Of a stretch of DNA of 64,000 bases, positions 31,688-40,977 are shown piece by piece. Both the position numbers and the translations under genes were made by a program. This DNA comes from Flemingiibacterium sp045634005 (GTDB lineage: Bacteria > Bacillota > Clostridia > Oscillospirales > CAG-272). Within the stretch, counting starts at the first letter, position 1. The number at the start of each line of letters is the position of its first letter. The notes beneath the pieces were generated by a model, which saw only the letters and a list, made by a program, of their open reading frames with translations, made no database searches and had not been told where the DNA came from. Location of the stretch: the NCBI GenBank assembly GCA_045634005.1, contig JAZQZL010000023.1:8494-72493 (forward strand). The letters are read 5' to 3'.

Positions 31688-32731
31688 ATGTCTACAGTAA
31701 CTTTACACGATGATGCACAGGTAATTCGCGATATAATCGCTGCGGCAAAGGCGAATGGCGAAGATAGTGTGGTTATTCCAAAGATAAACCCGATTACCGG
31801 TTCTGAAATTTACAATATCGCTTCGACTGTGTGGCTCGATTCCGACACGACCGTTATCCTCGACGGCTGCACGCTCCGATTTGCAGACGACGTTACCTGC
31901 AATATGTTTGCAAGCATTGGTGCGTGGGAGGACCGTTCAAGTGAGGCTGTCAATAAGGGCTATAAGAATATCAAAATCCTCGGCAAAAACGGCGCGAGAT
32001 TTGAGGGCGGCAACTCCAACGGACAGACGGAGAAAACCGTTTCGGTAAAATATCATATGACTCACAATTCCTTCATTTTCCTTCGTAACGTTGAGGGCTT
32101 TGAGATTGGCGGAATAGAGTGTGTTGAGTCGAGATATTGGTGCTTTACGAATATTGCCGTACGTCACGGAAGCATTCACGATATCCGTTTTGATTGCCAT
32201 AACAAAATGCCAAATCAGGATGGCATCGACCTTCGTACCGGCTGCAATAACATCGACATTTACAATATTACGGGTGCTACCGGTGACGACACCGTAGCTC
32301 TTACGGCTAGCGGAATACTTGACGGATGGTGGACTGTTGACAGCTACAGTGATATCGACATTCACGATGTTACTATAAGGGACATCAACGCAGGCTGCAG
32401 CGGCGGTCACGGTATAATCCGACTTTTAACCCACGACACGAAGAAGATCTACAACGTAGCGCTGTCCAATATCCGTGATGCTTCTGTCGACGGTGTGGGT
32501 ATTCCGAGCTATGCGTGCATTCGTATCGGCGACGTAAGATATTTCGCACAGACTCCGCAGGAAATGGGCGATCTTACGGGCGTTCGCATTAACGGTGTTA
32601 TCTCTAACTCCCAGACTGCGATACTTGTAAACAACGATAACATCACGAAGAATGACATTTCCTACACTAATATCACAGCCGTTCAGGGCGAGATCATCAC
32701 ACTTAAGGACAGTGAGAAATTTTTCGCTTAA
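31688..32731 (+). CDS. GH28-like right-handed beta-helix protein (cytoplasmic)
   Basis: This 347-residue protein has the pattern of polygalacturonase-like (GH28) beta-helices. Motifs are NQDGIDLRTGCNNIDIYN, GATGDDTVALTASG and GGHGIIRL, corresponding to the NTD, DD and GHG active-site motifs. There is no signal peptide, so it should act in the cytoplasm on imported oligosaccharides, unlike classical secreted pectinases. AAGGAGAT precedes the ATG. Its operon neighbours suggest that it cleaves or binds a modified uronate or keto-sugar substrate, which is inference. Confidence 0.8.
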   Translation: MSTVTLHDDAQVIRDIIAAAKANGEDSVVIPKINPITGSEIYNIASTVWLDSDTTVILDGCTLRFADDVTCNMFASIGAWEDRSSEAVNKGYKNIKILGKNGARFEGGNSNGQTEKTVSVKYHMTHNSFIFLRNVEGFEIGGIECVESRYWCFTNIAVRHGSIHDIRFDCHNKMPNQDGIDLRTGCNNIDIYNITGATGDDTVALTASGILDGWWTVDSYSDIDIHDVTIRDINAGCSGGHGIIRLLTHDTKKIYNVALSNIRDASVDGVGIPSYACIRIGDVRYFAQTPQEMGDLTGVRINGVISNSQTAILVNNDNITKNDISYTNITAVQGEIITLKDSEKFFA

Positions 32732-32766
32732 ATAATTTCTGTCTGCATATCAATGGGGAAGGACTT

Positions 32767-33750
32767 ATGAAAACAGCAATTGTAGGCGCGGGCGTTATCG
32801 GCACGATACACGCGCGAATACTGTCGGAGCAGGGTAGATGCATCGCTGCAATATGCGACGTTGACATCGAAAAGGCGCGTGAGCTTGCAGAAAAGGCAGC
32901 TCCCGATGCGAGAGTGTACGCCGATTTTGAGGCGATGCTCGAGAGCGAGGAAATAGACGTCGTGCATATTTGTACGCCGCATTATCTGCACGTAGGGCAG
33001 TCTGTTTATGCGCTCGATCACGGCGTGAACGTGCTTTGCGAGAAGCCGATGTGCGCGCATCCCGACGAGCTTGCCGCCATAATCGAGGCGGAAAAGCGCT
33101 CTGACGCAAAATTCGGCGTTGTGCAGCAGAATCGCTACAACGCGGCGACGGCGTTCGCGCTTGATTTTCTGAAGGATAAGAAGATCGCAAGCGGACACGC
33201 TGACGTCGTGTGGAGCCGTGGCGAAAAGTATTTCTCCGATGCTCCGTGGCGCGGCAAGCTATACGAGGCAGGCGGCGGAGCGCTTATTAATCAGGCACTG
33301 CACACGCTCGATCTCGCTATGCTTTTCTGCGGTATGCCGAGTGCTGTAACGGCTTGCGCGGATATAGAAAATCCGCGTGACGGCGTTGAGGTCGAGGACA
33401 CGGTGAGTGCGGATTTTAGCGGCGCGGTGGACTTTTCCTTCTTCGCGACGATCAACTCACAGGACAATTTCCCGACGGAAATAACTCTTGTGCTCGAGGA
33501 CGGTCGGAAGCTGACGGTGCTTCAGAAATCGGTGCTTCTGGACGGCGAGGAGATATTCGCCGACGACGGCAGTATGAGGGGCTTTGGCAAGTCGTATTAC
33601 GGCAACGCACACGGTGCGCTGTTCGACGATTTTTACGATTGCGTAGCGAGCGGACGCGAGTTCGCGATAAGTGCCACCGAGGCGGCGAAGGTGATGCGGC
33701 TCATATTCGCGGTTTACGAGAGCCGCGGTCAAACGGTTTGTATACAGTAA
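32767..33750 (+). CDS. Gfo/Idh/MocA-family oxidoreductase, second in operon
   Basis: The 327-residue enzyme starts with the Rossmann motif AIVGAGVIGTIHARIL. It has HICTPHYLHVGQ and VLCEKPMCAHPDE (residues about 87-99, the EKP motif). The C-terminal domain includes GGGALINQALHTLDLAMLF. It differs clearly from the oxidoreductase at 30494, so the pathway probably has two separate redox steps or a reoxidation partner. It is the last gene of the AraC-linked operon and is followed by a terminator. Confidence 0.92.
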   Translation: MKTAIVGAGVIGTIHARILSEQGRCIAAICDVDIEKARELAEKAAPDARVYADFEAMLESEEIDVVHICTPHYLHVGQSVYALDHGVNVLCEKPMCAHPDELAAIIEAEKRSDAKFGVVQQNRYNAATAFALDFLKDKKIASGHADVVWSRGEKYFSDAPWRGKLYEAGGGALINQALHTLDLAMLFCGMPSAVTACADIENPRDGVEVEDTVSADFSGAVDFSFFATINSQDNFPTEITLVLEDGRKLTVLQKSVLLDGEEIFADDGSMRGFGKSYYGNAHGALFDDFYDCVASGREFAISATEAAKVMRLIFAVYESRGQTVCIQ

Positions 33751-33752
33751 AA

Positions 33753-33780
33753 TGCGGAGGGCTTATGCCCTCCGTTTTTT
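33753..33780 (+). terminator. Rho-independent terminator of the sugar operon
   Basis: A CGGAGGGC/GCCCTCCG stem with loop TTAT is followed by TTTTTTCG. Confidence 0.88.
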
Positions 33781-33889
33781 CGTATACACGCTTTATCCTC
33801 GCGCTTCGTGCTCGGGAAACGAATGGTTTCGCTATCTCCGTAGGGGACGGCGCCTACGACGTACCGTTTATGAACGCATACCGCTCGTA

Positions 33890-34460
33890 TAATCCTCGCG
33901 CTTTCGCGCTCGGGGAGGACGCCTGCGAGCCGTCGGCTCGCAGGGGAAACGCAAGGGGAGGAAGGAATTAGCTCATGTTGCCGGAAACTCCTCCTCTCCC
34001 TTGTACCCTCTCTACCTCTCGGCTATGCCATCGATCTGCGGCCTTCCTACAGAGTGCTAATACCACAGAGTGCTTATTTAGCGGCACTCATTTTCTCGCT
34101 GCGCTTCATGAAAATGAGTGCATACCGAGCGCGCAGCGAAGCGTCCGCGCCACTCTCGATATGCGCCAATTTCCATTTTCGTTAGGAAATTGGCCCCGCT
34201 AAATAAGCACTCTGTAGTACGAAATCGACCACGAATGAATCACAACGACCAACGGGCGAGGACAGACGTCCCGTGGGCGAGTAGCCACGTAGGAGAGGGT
34301 TCAAAAGGGAGAGGGAGTACCGGCAGTTAGTCCGCTTGCGGCTAACGCAGTTGGCTTTGCCAACTGCTGTGAGAGGACTCCCTCTCCCTTTTCGTTCTCC
34401 CCACGCGCAAAGCGCGTGGTCGTTCCCCGAGCCGCGGAAGCGGCGAGGTCAAAGCGAGCG
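33890..34460. repeat. Family A intergenic repeat, composite two-ended copy (A4)
   Basis: Noncoding. The left end (about 33925-34085) is an inverted copy of the A5 subtype, with an AAGGGGAGGAAGGA hairpin and a CATCGATCTGCGGCC segment. The right end (about 34150-34400) is an A1/A3-subtype end with GTAGGAGAGGGTTCAAAAGG. The centre contains CACAGAGTGCTTATTTAGC and its inverse, TAAATAAGCACTCTG. The loop module near 34320-34376 equals the one in A1 near 7488-7545. With 33781-33890 (low-complexity repeats) it fills the 33751-34548 gap. Confidence 0.72.
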
Positions 34461-34482
34461 ATAGCCGTCTTTTTCCATAATC

Positions 34483-34511
34483 TTGACAAAGGGCGGTATA
34501 AAGTATATAAT
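34483..34511 (+). promoter_or_regulatory. Consensus SigA promoter
   Basis: TTGACA (34483-34488) and TATAAT (34506-34511) are separated by 17 bases, both perfect matches. They are 37 bases before the start at 34549. Confidence 0.88.
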
Positions 34512-34548
34512 ATACTTATACAGACTATTTTACACAAAGGTGACTTGT

Positions 34549-37500
34549 ATGCAGGATAATAACAATATAAACGGCACGGGTCTTACTCATCTTGATGCAG
34601 GCGCTATGTCCGAAGCAGAGGTTCTGAAGCTCGGTATGGCACTGTGCGAGGTGCTCGCATCTTATTCGCGTATAAACGTGGCACACAAGGGTGTAAATCC
34701 GGATAATATTTTCGTCGATAAATCGGGTGAGTATACGCTCGGTCAGCCTGCTGCGGATATGGGCGACGTCGCGTTTGCTGCGCCTGAGCTTATGCGTGGC
34801 GAGAGCTTCGACGCTCGTGCGGACATATATTCGCTCGGTATGGTGCTTGCATACCTCACGGGGGACGGTGCGACGGGCGTTGCCTGCACCGCATCGGACG
34901 AGCTTCGCGCTATCATCAGAAAAGCGGTTGCGCCCGATCCCGAAAAGCGTTTTCGGGACGTTTTCGAGATGAAAAACGCGCTGATGCATTTGCACGCCTC
35001 GATGTATTTTGACGGCGTGAGCGTTTCAATCGCGGACGAGGTGCCAAAGCAGACGGACGGCGTTGCCGCCGTACGCAAGGATATCCGCGAAACCGAGAAG
35101 GATATAGAAAAGCACCGTATTGCAGAGGATAATCTAAAGCGCCCCGTATTTACCGCACCGTGGGAAGACACGATGGTCGTAAATATGCCCGAGGGTGGGG
35201 AGGGTGATACGGCTGTATTCACTCCCACCGAAAATGGGGAGTTTACGCAGGAGATCTATGCCGACACGTACACCTACAGCGAGGACTCCGACACCTTAAG
35301 CGATACGGAGCGCAGAAACGACGTTATCGAAAGCGCGAGGGCGGTTACCGAAGCCCAACGTGTAGCGTACGAGAACAGACAGAAGAAAAGGTCACGCCAA
35401 GGCTCCTCTGACAGAAGCAAGGCCGTGGCGATTGCGATAATTGTTTGCGTTGCGGTGGTGCTGCTGCTTGGCTGCGCTATCGCGGGAGCAGTGCTGCTCG
35501 CAAGACACCTCGATACCCTAGGAGGCGGCGATGAGGTGCAGATAGCACAGTCGCTTACTGTAATCAGCGAGCCTGATAAGCTTACTTACTTCGTGGGCGA
35601 GGAAATAAACGCAAGAGGTATTACGCTTGAGGCAGCGTACGCGGACGGCTCTGCCGAAACCGTTACGCAGGACTTCACCCTTGAGCCGAGGACAGCAGAA
35701 AAGGTCGGTACGCAAACGATCACCGTTACCTACAACGGTGCCGAGGCGACCTTTGATATCACCGTAATACAAAAGCAGGTGTCGGCGCTGTACCTTGAGG
35801 AGCTTCCGACACGGCGCGAGTTTGCGATCGGCGAGGAGTTCGATTTTTCGGGAATGCTTATCGACGTGCTGTTTGTCGACGGATCGCACGAGATGATAAC
35901 CGAGGGCTACACGTTTGAGCCCCTGTCCTCTGTCGAGATCGGCGAGCAGAAGGTTGTCGTAAGCTACGGCGAAAAATCCGTAAGCTTTGTTGTAAATATC
36001 GTTGAAACCGTTGTTGACCGAATCGAGGTGCTCGAATCTCCGACGAAGCTCGACTACTACGTCGGCGAGGCGTTTGACACCGCCGGACTCGTTATCCTCG
36101 CAGAATACCCGAACGGTACTACGGGCGAGATAAGCTCGGGCTTTACCGTATCTCCCGAAAAGTTCACCGAAACGGGCAAGCAGACCGTCACTGTGACCTA
36201 CGGCGGCAAGACGATGGAGTTTGAGGTCAGCGTCAGCAAGGCAAATCTCACTCGCGTCGCTGTGCGTACAATGCCTGCAAAGACCTCGTACACGGTTGGC
36301 GAAAGCCTCGCGATGAAGGGCTTTTCAATGTGGGCGTACTTCGACAACGGCACGAGCCAGATAATCACGAACAGCTATACCTACACGCCCAAAACGCTCA
36401 CCGCAGAGGGTACGCAAACCGTTACCGTCACGTATCTCGGTAAGAGCACGACGTTTAACGTAACCGTTACAGACCCCGCGCCTACGCTTACGGGCATATC
36501 TGTCGCAACGATGCCAAAGAGAACGGGCTATGTCGTTGGCGACACATTAAACAGTACGGGACTTACTATCAACGCAACGTATTCCGACGGCACGGTGAAG
36601 AGCATAACGAGCGGCTTTACCTGCTCGCCTACAACCTTTAACAAGGCGGGCAGCACCGCGATCACGGTAACCTACAGCACTCTTACGACGAGCTTCAACG
36701 TTACTGTGTCGGAGCCTGTGAGTGAAAGCGGCACCTGCGGCACGAAGGCAAAATGGACGCTGAAGAACGGCGTACTGACTATAAGCGGTACGGGCGAGAT
36801 CGATAGCTACACAGAAAACGGTGCGCCGTGGTATAAATTTGGCGGACAGGTAAAAACAATAACCGTTGAGAGTGGAATAACCTCGGTGGGCGCGTTTGCT
36901 TTTGCAAACACCCTTGTCGAAACCGTCAACATACCCGACACGCTTCGAGTGATAGATAAGACGGCGTTTTACAACACGCCGCAGCTTCTTCTGATAAACG
37001 TTGACTCGGACAACAAGAGCTTTTCCTATAAGAACGCGAGCCTTCTCTCGCGCGACGGTACGAAGCTTTACGCGATAGCGTTTGCCCGTTATGAGCATAC
37101 GTACACCGTTCCCGAGGGAGTTACCTCGATAGATGCGTATAAGCTTTTCTACCACTCAAATATCCGCACGGTCAACGTAAACAAGGACCTTTACAGCATC
37201 GATCCGACGACGTTTATCGGCGCATACCGACTTGAAAAATTCAACGTTGACGCGCGCAATATTGCACTGACGGCAAAGGACGGCGTTCTTTATACGAAGA
37301 ATATGAACGCGCTCGTATGCTATCCGTACGCTAAATCGGGCAACTCGTTTGTGCTTCCTGAGGGCGTTACCGTTATCCGCGAGTACGCGTTTGCGGAGAA
37401 TACGAAGATCTCAAGCCTGAGCATTCCGTCCTCGCTCGTGCGTATTGATGCGAATGCGTTCTACAGCGTGACGGCACTCTTTAACGTTACCTATGCAGGC

Positions 37501-37581
37501 AGCGAAGGTGAGTGGTCAAGTATTACCGTCGGTGACGGCAACAATGCGCTTCTGAACGCGAACGTAAAGTTCACCGGTTAA
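34549..37581 (+). CDS. Kinase-lobe / TM / Ig-like / BspA-repeat membrane protein
   Basis: This 1010-residue protein has an unusual order of domains. A cytoplasmic part (about 15-160) resembles only the C-lobe of a Ser/Thr kinase: AHKGVNPDNIFV replaces the catalytic HRD loop, there is no DFG motif, but FAAPELM and ADIYSLGMVLAYL remain. A charged linker is followed by one transmembrane segment (about 292-318). Five Ig-like repeats of ~78 residues (about 329-722; each with YxVGE and DG motifs) and a BspA-type leucine-rich region (about 727-1010) are outside. It is probably a catalytically dead surface receptor or scaffold. Confidence 0.85.
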   Translation: MQDNNNINGTGLTHLDAGAMSEAEVLKLGMALCEVLASYSRINVAHKGVNPDNIFVDKSGEYTLGQPAADMGDVAFAAPELMRGESFDARADIYSLGMVLAYLTGDGATGVACTASDELRAIIRKAVAPDPEKRFRDVFEMKNALMHLHASMYFDGVSVSIADEVPKQTDGVAAVRKDIRETEKDIEKHRIAEDNLKRPVFTAPWEDTMVVNMPEGGEGDTAVFTPTENGEFTQEIYADTYTYSEDSDTLSDTERRNDVIESARAVTEAQRVAYENRQKKRSRQGSSDRSKAVAIAIIVCVAVVLLLGCAIAGAVLLARHLDTLGGGDEVQIAQSLTVISEPDKLTYFVGEEINARGITLEAAYADGSAETVTQDFTLEPRTAEKVGTQTITVTYNGAEATFDITVIQKQVSALYLEELPTRREFAIGEEFDFSGMLIDVLFVDGSHEMITEGYTFEPLSSVEIGEQKVVVSYGEKSVSFVVNIVETVVDRIEVLESPTKLDYYVGEAFDTAGLVILAEYPNGTTGEISSGFTVSPEKFTETGKQTVTVTYGGKTMEFEVSVSKANLTRVAVRTMPAKTSYTVGESLAMKGFSMWAYFDNGTSQIITNSYTYTPKTLTAEGTQTVTVTYLGKSTTFNVTVTDPAPTLTGISVATMPKRTGYVVGDTLNSTGLTINATYSDGTVKSITSGFTCSPTTFNKAGSTAITVTYSTLTTSFNVTVSEPVSESGTCGTKAKWTLKNGVLTISGTGEIDSYTENGAPWYKFGGQVKTITVESGITSVGAFAFANTLVETVNIPDTLRVIDKTAFYNTPQLLLINVDSDNKSFSYKNASLLSRDGTKLYAIAFARYEHTYTVPEGVTSIDAYKLFYHSNIRTVNVNKDLYSIDPTTFIGAYRLEKFNVDARNIALTAKDGVLYTKNMNALVCYPYAKSGNSFVLPEGVTVIREYAFAENTKISSLSIPSSLVRIDANAFYSVTALFNVTYAGSEGEWSSITVGDGNNALLNANVKFTG

Positions 37582-37596
37582 CCCAAATAAAAGAGG

Positions 37597-37633
37597 GCGG
37601 CGGCTTGACAAAGCCGCCGCTTTGGTGTATAAT
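37597..37633 (+). promoter_or_regulatory. Terminator hairpin overlapped by a consensus promoter
   Basis: The stem GCGGCGGCTT/AAGCCGCCGC (37597-37606, 37611-37620) is followed by TTTGG. The loop and last stem bases form the -35 TTGACA (37605-37610), with TATAAT at 37628-37633, spacing 17. It ends the 34549 gene and starts the GH2 gene. Confidence 0.8.
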
Positions 37634-37671
37634 GACGTTATAAGAATATACCCCGACAAGGAGAAAGAAAA

Positions 37672-39843
37672 GTGAAGACCACACTTGACTTAATAAACTG
37701 GAAATTCCACCTCGGAGAGGTGAAAATGTACGAGTATCACTCGCACGACGTAATATACGATATGGCGAAGGCGGGCGGTAAGCTCGGCAGTAAGGACGCG
37801 TATCTGACGCTCAATGAGTGGCAGGATATCACCGTGCCGCACGACTACTGCATCGCGCAGGACACAGACCGTTCGTGTGCGCCGTCGCACGGCTACAAGC
37901 CGAGAAACGTCGGCTGGTACTACACGACATTCGACCTGCCTGAGGGCTTTGACGGCACGGCGCTCATCGACTTTGAGGGCGTTTCAAACGAGTGCGAGGT
38001 GTACGTAAACAGCGCGCTTGTCTGCCGCAACTTCAGCGGATACACGGGCTTTATCTGCGACGTTTCCGACTATTTAAAGCCTACCGATAACACGATAACT
38101 CTTCGCGTTGACAGCTCGCATTGGGAGGGCTGGTGGTACGAGGGCTCGGGCATTTACCGTCCCGCGCGCATTCACTTCTGCGACAAGGCGTATTTTAAAC
38201 CGATGGAAACGTACGTGAAGACCGAAAAGGTCGACGGTGGCTGGCGTATTCGTGCCGAGTACGACCTTATTGGAGAGGGCGAGGTAACGCTCACTGTTTC
38301 CGATGCAGACGGAAACGTGCTTCACGACGGAGCTGTGGAGTTTATCATCACAGATGCAAAGCTCTGGACTCCCGATACTCCCTATCTCTACACGGCGACG
38401 CTTACCGTAAAAGAGAATGGGGAAGTGTGCGACACAGACACTCACCGTATCGGACTTCGCGAGATTGAGTGGCGAGTTGACGGCGGTATGTACTTAAACG
38501 GCGAAAAGTGCCTTGTTAAAGGCATTTGCGCGCATCAGGACCATTCGGGCGTCGGAATCGCGGTGCCGCGTGAGCTTGTATATTGGCGAGTCAAGAAGCT
38601 TCGCGAGCTTGGCTGTAACGCGTACCGTGTGGCGCACCACAATCCCTCGCGCGAGTTTCTCGACGTTTGTGACGAGCTTGGTATGATGGTAATGAGCGAA
38701 AACCGTAAGTTCGGCTCGTCCGAGGAGATATTGGCGGAAACGCGCTATATGGTCAAAAACTCGCGCAATCACCCGTCGGTATTCCTCTATAGCCTCTTTA
38801 ACGAGGAGCCTTGGCAGAAGGAGATTCGCGGCAAGCGCTTTGCAAAGAAGCTTACGGCGGAGATACACAAGTACGACACCACACGTGCGATAACGGGTGC
38901 TATCAACCTTGCCGAGAACATAAACGGCGAGTCGGCGGCGGACGTTATTGACGTTATGGGTATGAACTACTCGATACACAAGTACGAAAAGCTTTACGAT
39001 TATCAGAAAAAGGTCGTGCTCGGCACGGAAAACGGTCCCGTTTACGCGACACGCGGCGAGGTTAACACAGACACCGAGGCGCAGGTCTACGGTAACTACG
39101 GCGACGAGTGTCCCGTATGGGGACAGACCATCGAGGATACCCTCGAAACGGCAAAGGTGCACCCTTGGGTTGCGGGCGTATTCCTCTGGAGCGGCTTTGA
39201 CTACCGCGGTGAGCCTCAGCCTATGGAGTGGCCGAGCGTTTCCTCGCATTGGGGCGTTTGCGACATCTGCGGATTTGAAAAGGACATATACTATCTCGTA
39301 AAGAGCTACTACCGTTCCGAGCCTGTGCTTCATCTGCTTCCGAAATGGGAAGGCTTTAAGACGGGCGAGGAGGTTCGCGTTGCGACCTTCACCAATATGG
39401 ACAAGGTCACGCTGTACGTTAACGGCAAGGATATGGGTACGGTAAAGGTTAAAGAAATGCGCGCCGAGTGGCGTGTACCGTTTGAGGCGGGCGAGATTCG
39501 CGCCCTCGGCGTACGCGGCGGCGAGCGTGTCGAGGACGTTCTCGTAACGCCCGGCGCTCCTGCAAAGCTTATGCTCGACGTTATAGGACAGGGTAGACAC
39601 AAGGTTATCAACGTGACCGTATGCGATGCGAACGGCGTGCACGTGTCGGGCGCTGACAACGCGGTAAAGATATCCGTCGAGGGCGGTACGCTCATCGGCT
39701 GCGGTAACGGCAACCCGAACGATCCTATGCCGGGTATCTGCTACGAGGTGAGAACCTTCCACGGCAAGTGCCAATTCATCGTCGAGGGCGTCGGCGCAAG
39801 GTCCGTGCTCACGGCTGACGGGCTTGTCGGCGCGAGCGTATAA
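37672..39843 (+). CDS. Glycoside hydrolase family 2 protein (beta-galactosidase-like)
   Basis: This 723-residue retaining glycosidase has an N-terminal sugar-binding domain, an Ig-like domain and a TIM barrel with KGICAHQDHSGVG. The acid/base Glu378 lies in SLFNEEPW and the nucleophile Glu453 in VLGTENGP. A C-terminal Ig-like region ends with IGCGNGNPNDP. There is no signal peptide, so it acts in the cytoplasm. The start is GTG at 37672, with AAGGAG 8 bases upstream. Together with the sugar loci on both sides it suggests breakdown of beta-galactosides or beta-glucuronides; the exact sugar is unknown. Confidence 0.9.
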   Translation: MKTTLDLINWKFHLGEVKMYEYHSHDVIYDMAKAGGKLGSKDAYLTLNEWQDITVPHDYCIAQDTDRSCAPSHGYKPRNVGWYYTTFDLPEGFDGTALIDFEGVSNECEVYVNSALVCRNFSGYTGFICDVSDYLKPTDNTITLRVDSSHWEGWWYEGSGIYRPARIHFCDKAYFKPMETYVKTEKVDGGWRIRAEYDLIGEGEVTLTVSDADGNVLHDGAVEFIITDAKLWTPDTPYLYTATLTVKENGEVCDTDTHRIGLREIEWRVDGGMYLNGEKCLVKGICAHQDHSGVGIAVPRELVYWRVKKLRELGCNAYRVAHHNPSREFLDVCDELGMMVMSENRKFGSSEEILAETRYMVKNSRNHPSVFLYSLFNEEPWQKEIRGKRFAKKLTAEIHKYDTTRAITGAINLAENINGESAADVIDVMGMNYSIHKYEKLYDYQKKVVLGTENGPVYATRGEVNTDTEAQVYGNYGDECPVWGQTIEDTLETAKVHPWVAGVFLWSGFDYRGEPQPMEWPSVSSHWGVCDICGFEKDIYYLVKSYYRSEPVLHLLPKWEGFKTGEEVRVATFTNMDKVTLYVNGKDMGTVKVKEMRAEWRVPFEAGEIRALGVRGGERVEDVLVTPGAPAKLMLDVIGQGRHKVINVTVCDANGVHVSGADNAVKISVEGGTLIGCGNGNPNDPMPGICYEVRTFHGKCQFIVEGVGARSVLTADGLVGASV

Positions 39844-39879
39844 AACAGTGCGCTTTGATACGAAAAATTGAACGAAATA

Positions 39880-39918
39880 AAAAAGTGGGGCTTTTCATTG
39901 TGAAAAAGCTCCACTTTC
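39880..39918. terminator. Bidirectional terminator
   Basis: The long stem AAAGTGGGGCTTTTCA paired with TGAAAAAGCTCCACTTT lies between convergent genes ending at 39843 (+) and 40008 (-). Confidence 0.8.
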
Positions 39919-40007
39919 ACTTGTTGAAATTTATAGAAGGGCCTGCCTTGAAGGGTGCAAGATCATTAACCGGTGAAAAACAATATTCCAAGCCAAGTAT
40001 AAAGAAT

Positions 40008-40787
40008 CTATAATGACTTCTTTTTGAATTTTGAGGGTGTTGTTTTTGTGACACTTCTGAAAACATTTCTAAAATGATTTTCAGAATTAAAGCCAACCAA
40101 TCTGCTTACAGTAGAAACAGAATAGTTAGTTCTTTCTAAATACTGTATTGCAATATTAATTTTTATGGAGTTCAAAAAGTTAACGGGAGTCTGCCCGAGT
40201 TCCTTTTGAAACAGGTGGTAAAGTGTAGACTCACTAACACAGCACTTCTTTGCTAAATCGACAACAGAGAACTCGTTGTTCCAATTATCCGTAATAAATT
40301 CAATAGCTGTTTGTAAGGTTTTGTCGTACGAAATATTTGACAGTACCATTTTAGGGATCACCTTTTGAAGTAGCTTATAAAACAGTGAATATGCTTCCAA
40401 TTCCTTAAAACAGTCGGTTTCCTCAGCGCCGTCTGGTGACAGTAGATTGGATATCTCCAAGAGGTCGCTCTTGATTTCATTATCGCAATAAATAATTTGA
40501 GGCTCATATCGGAATTGCTCATAGTGGATAAAGCAGCTCACGTAAACCACTTCAATTTCAGGTGTACCGTGCCATTCAGAATAACAGTAAATGTTTTCCG
40601 GAATAAATACGGTGTCACCTTCGGTTACGGTTAGTTTTTTATTCAGATATATATATGTGCCGCTACCCTTCATAATAACGCCGATTCGGGTTTTTCTTTG
40701 ACTATTGTTTCCGCGGCAAAAATGATAGTTATTAAATGTGTGCTTTGATGTGGAAAGCTCCGACACGTAGATTTTCCCGCTTTGCAT
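40008..40787 (-). CDS. AraC-family transcriptional regulator
   Basis: The 259-residue regulator has an N-terminal cupin-type domain (IYLNKKLTVTEGDTVFIPENIYCYSEW) and a C-terminal double HTH (about 165-258; FSVVDLAKKCCVSESTLYHLFQKELGQTP and VSRLVGFNSENHFRNVFR). The ATG at 40787 has GGAGGTATA upstream; the long in-frame extension is not plausible. The gene is AT-richer than the chromosome around it. It is divergent from the oxidoreductase operon beginning at 40978 and most likely controls it in response to a sugar. Confidence 0.9.
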   Translation of the reverse strand: MQSGKIYVSELSTSKHTFNNYHFCRGNNSQRKTRIGVIMKGSGTYIYLNKKLTVTEGDTVFIPENIYCYSEWHGTPEIEVVYVSCFIHYEQFRYEPQIIYCDNEIKSDLLEISNLLSPDGAEETDCFKELEAYSLFYKLLQKVIPKMVLSNISYDKTLQTAIEFITDNWNNEFSVVDLAKKCCVSESTLYHLFQKELGQTPVNFLNSIKINIAIQYLERTNYSVSTVSRLVGFNSENHFRNVFRSVTKTTPSKFKKKSL

Positions 40788-40849
40788 CTTTTTATATACC
40801 TCCAACACAGCGCATTGCAGAATAGTTACTTTTTTTACAGTATACCATA

Positions 40850-40878
40850 TTGAACGGATTTTTGCAAGATGATATAAT
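40850..40878 (+). promoter_or_regulatory. SigA-type promoter of the second sugar operon
   Basis: TTGAAC (40850-40855) and TATAAT (40873-40878) are separated by 17 bases, in the divergent region next to the AraC gene. Confidence 0.75.
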
Positions 40879-40977
40879 AAAAACAGTACGGAAAATGATT
40901 TGTATAAAAGATTCAGCGAGCTGTTATAGTCTGTGAATATCTCAAAAAACACACTTAAAGGAGAAAGAGTACTGACT

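Noticed and set aside
34118..34330. Short frames inside the mosaic repeats (for example at 34118-34330, 51258-51533 and 27775-28086)
   Set aside because: They fall in the hairpin-rich repeats, lack ribosome sites and are not kept in frame between copies.
38494..39774. 426-residue open frame on the minus strand opposite the GH2 gene
   Set aside because: Shadow of the GH2 gene; composition and sequence show no family and no start signal.
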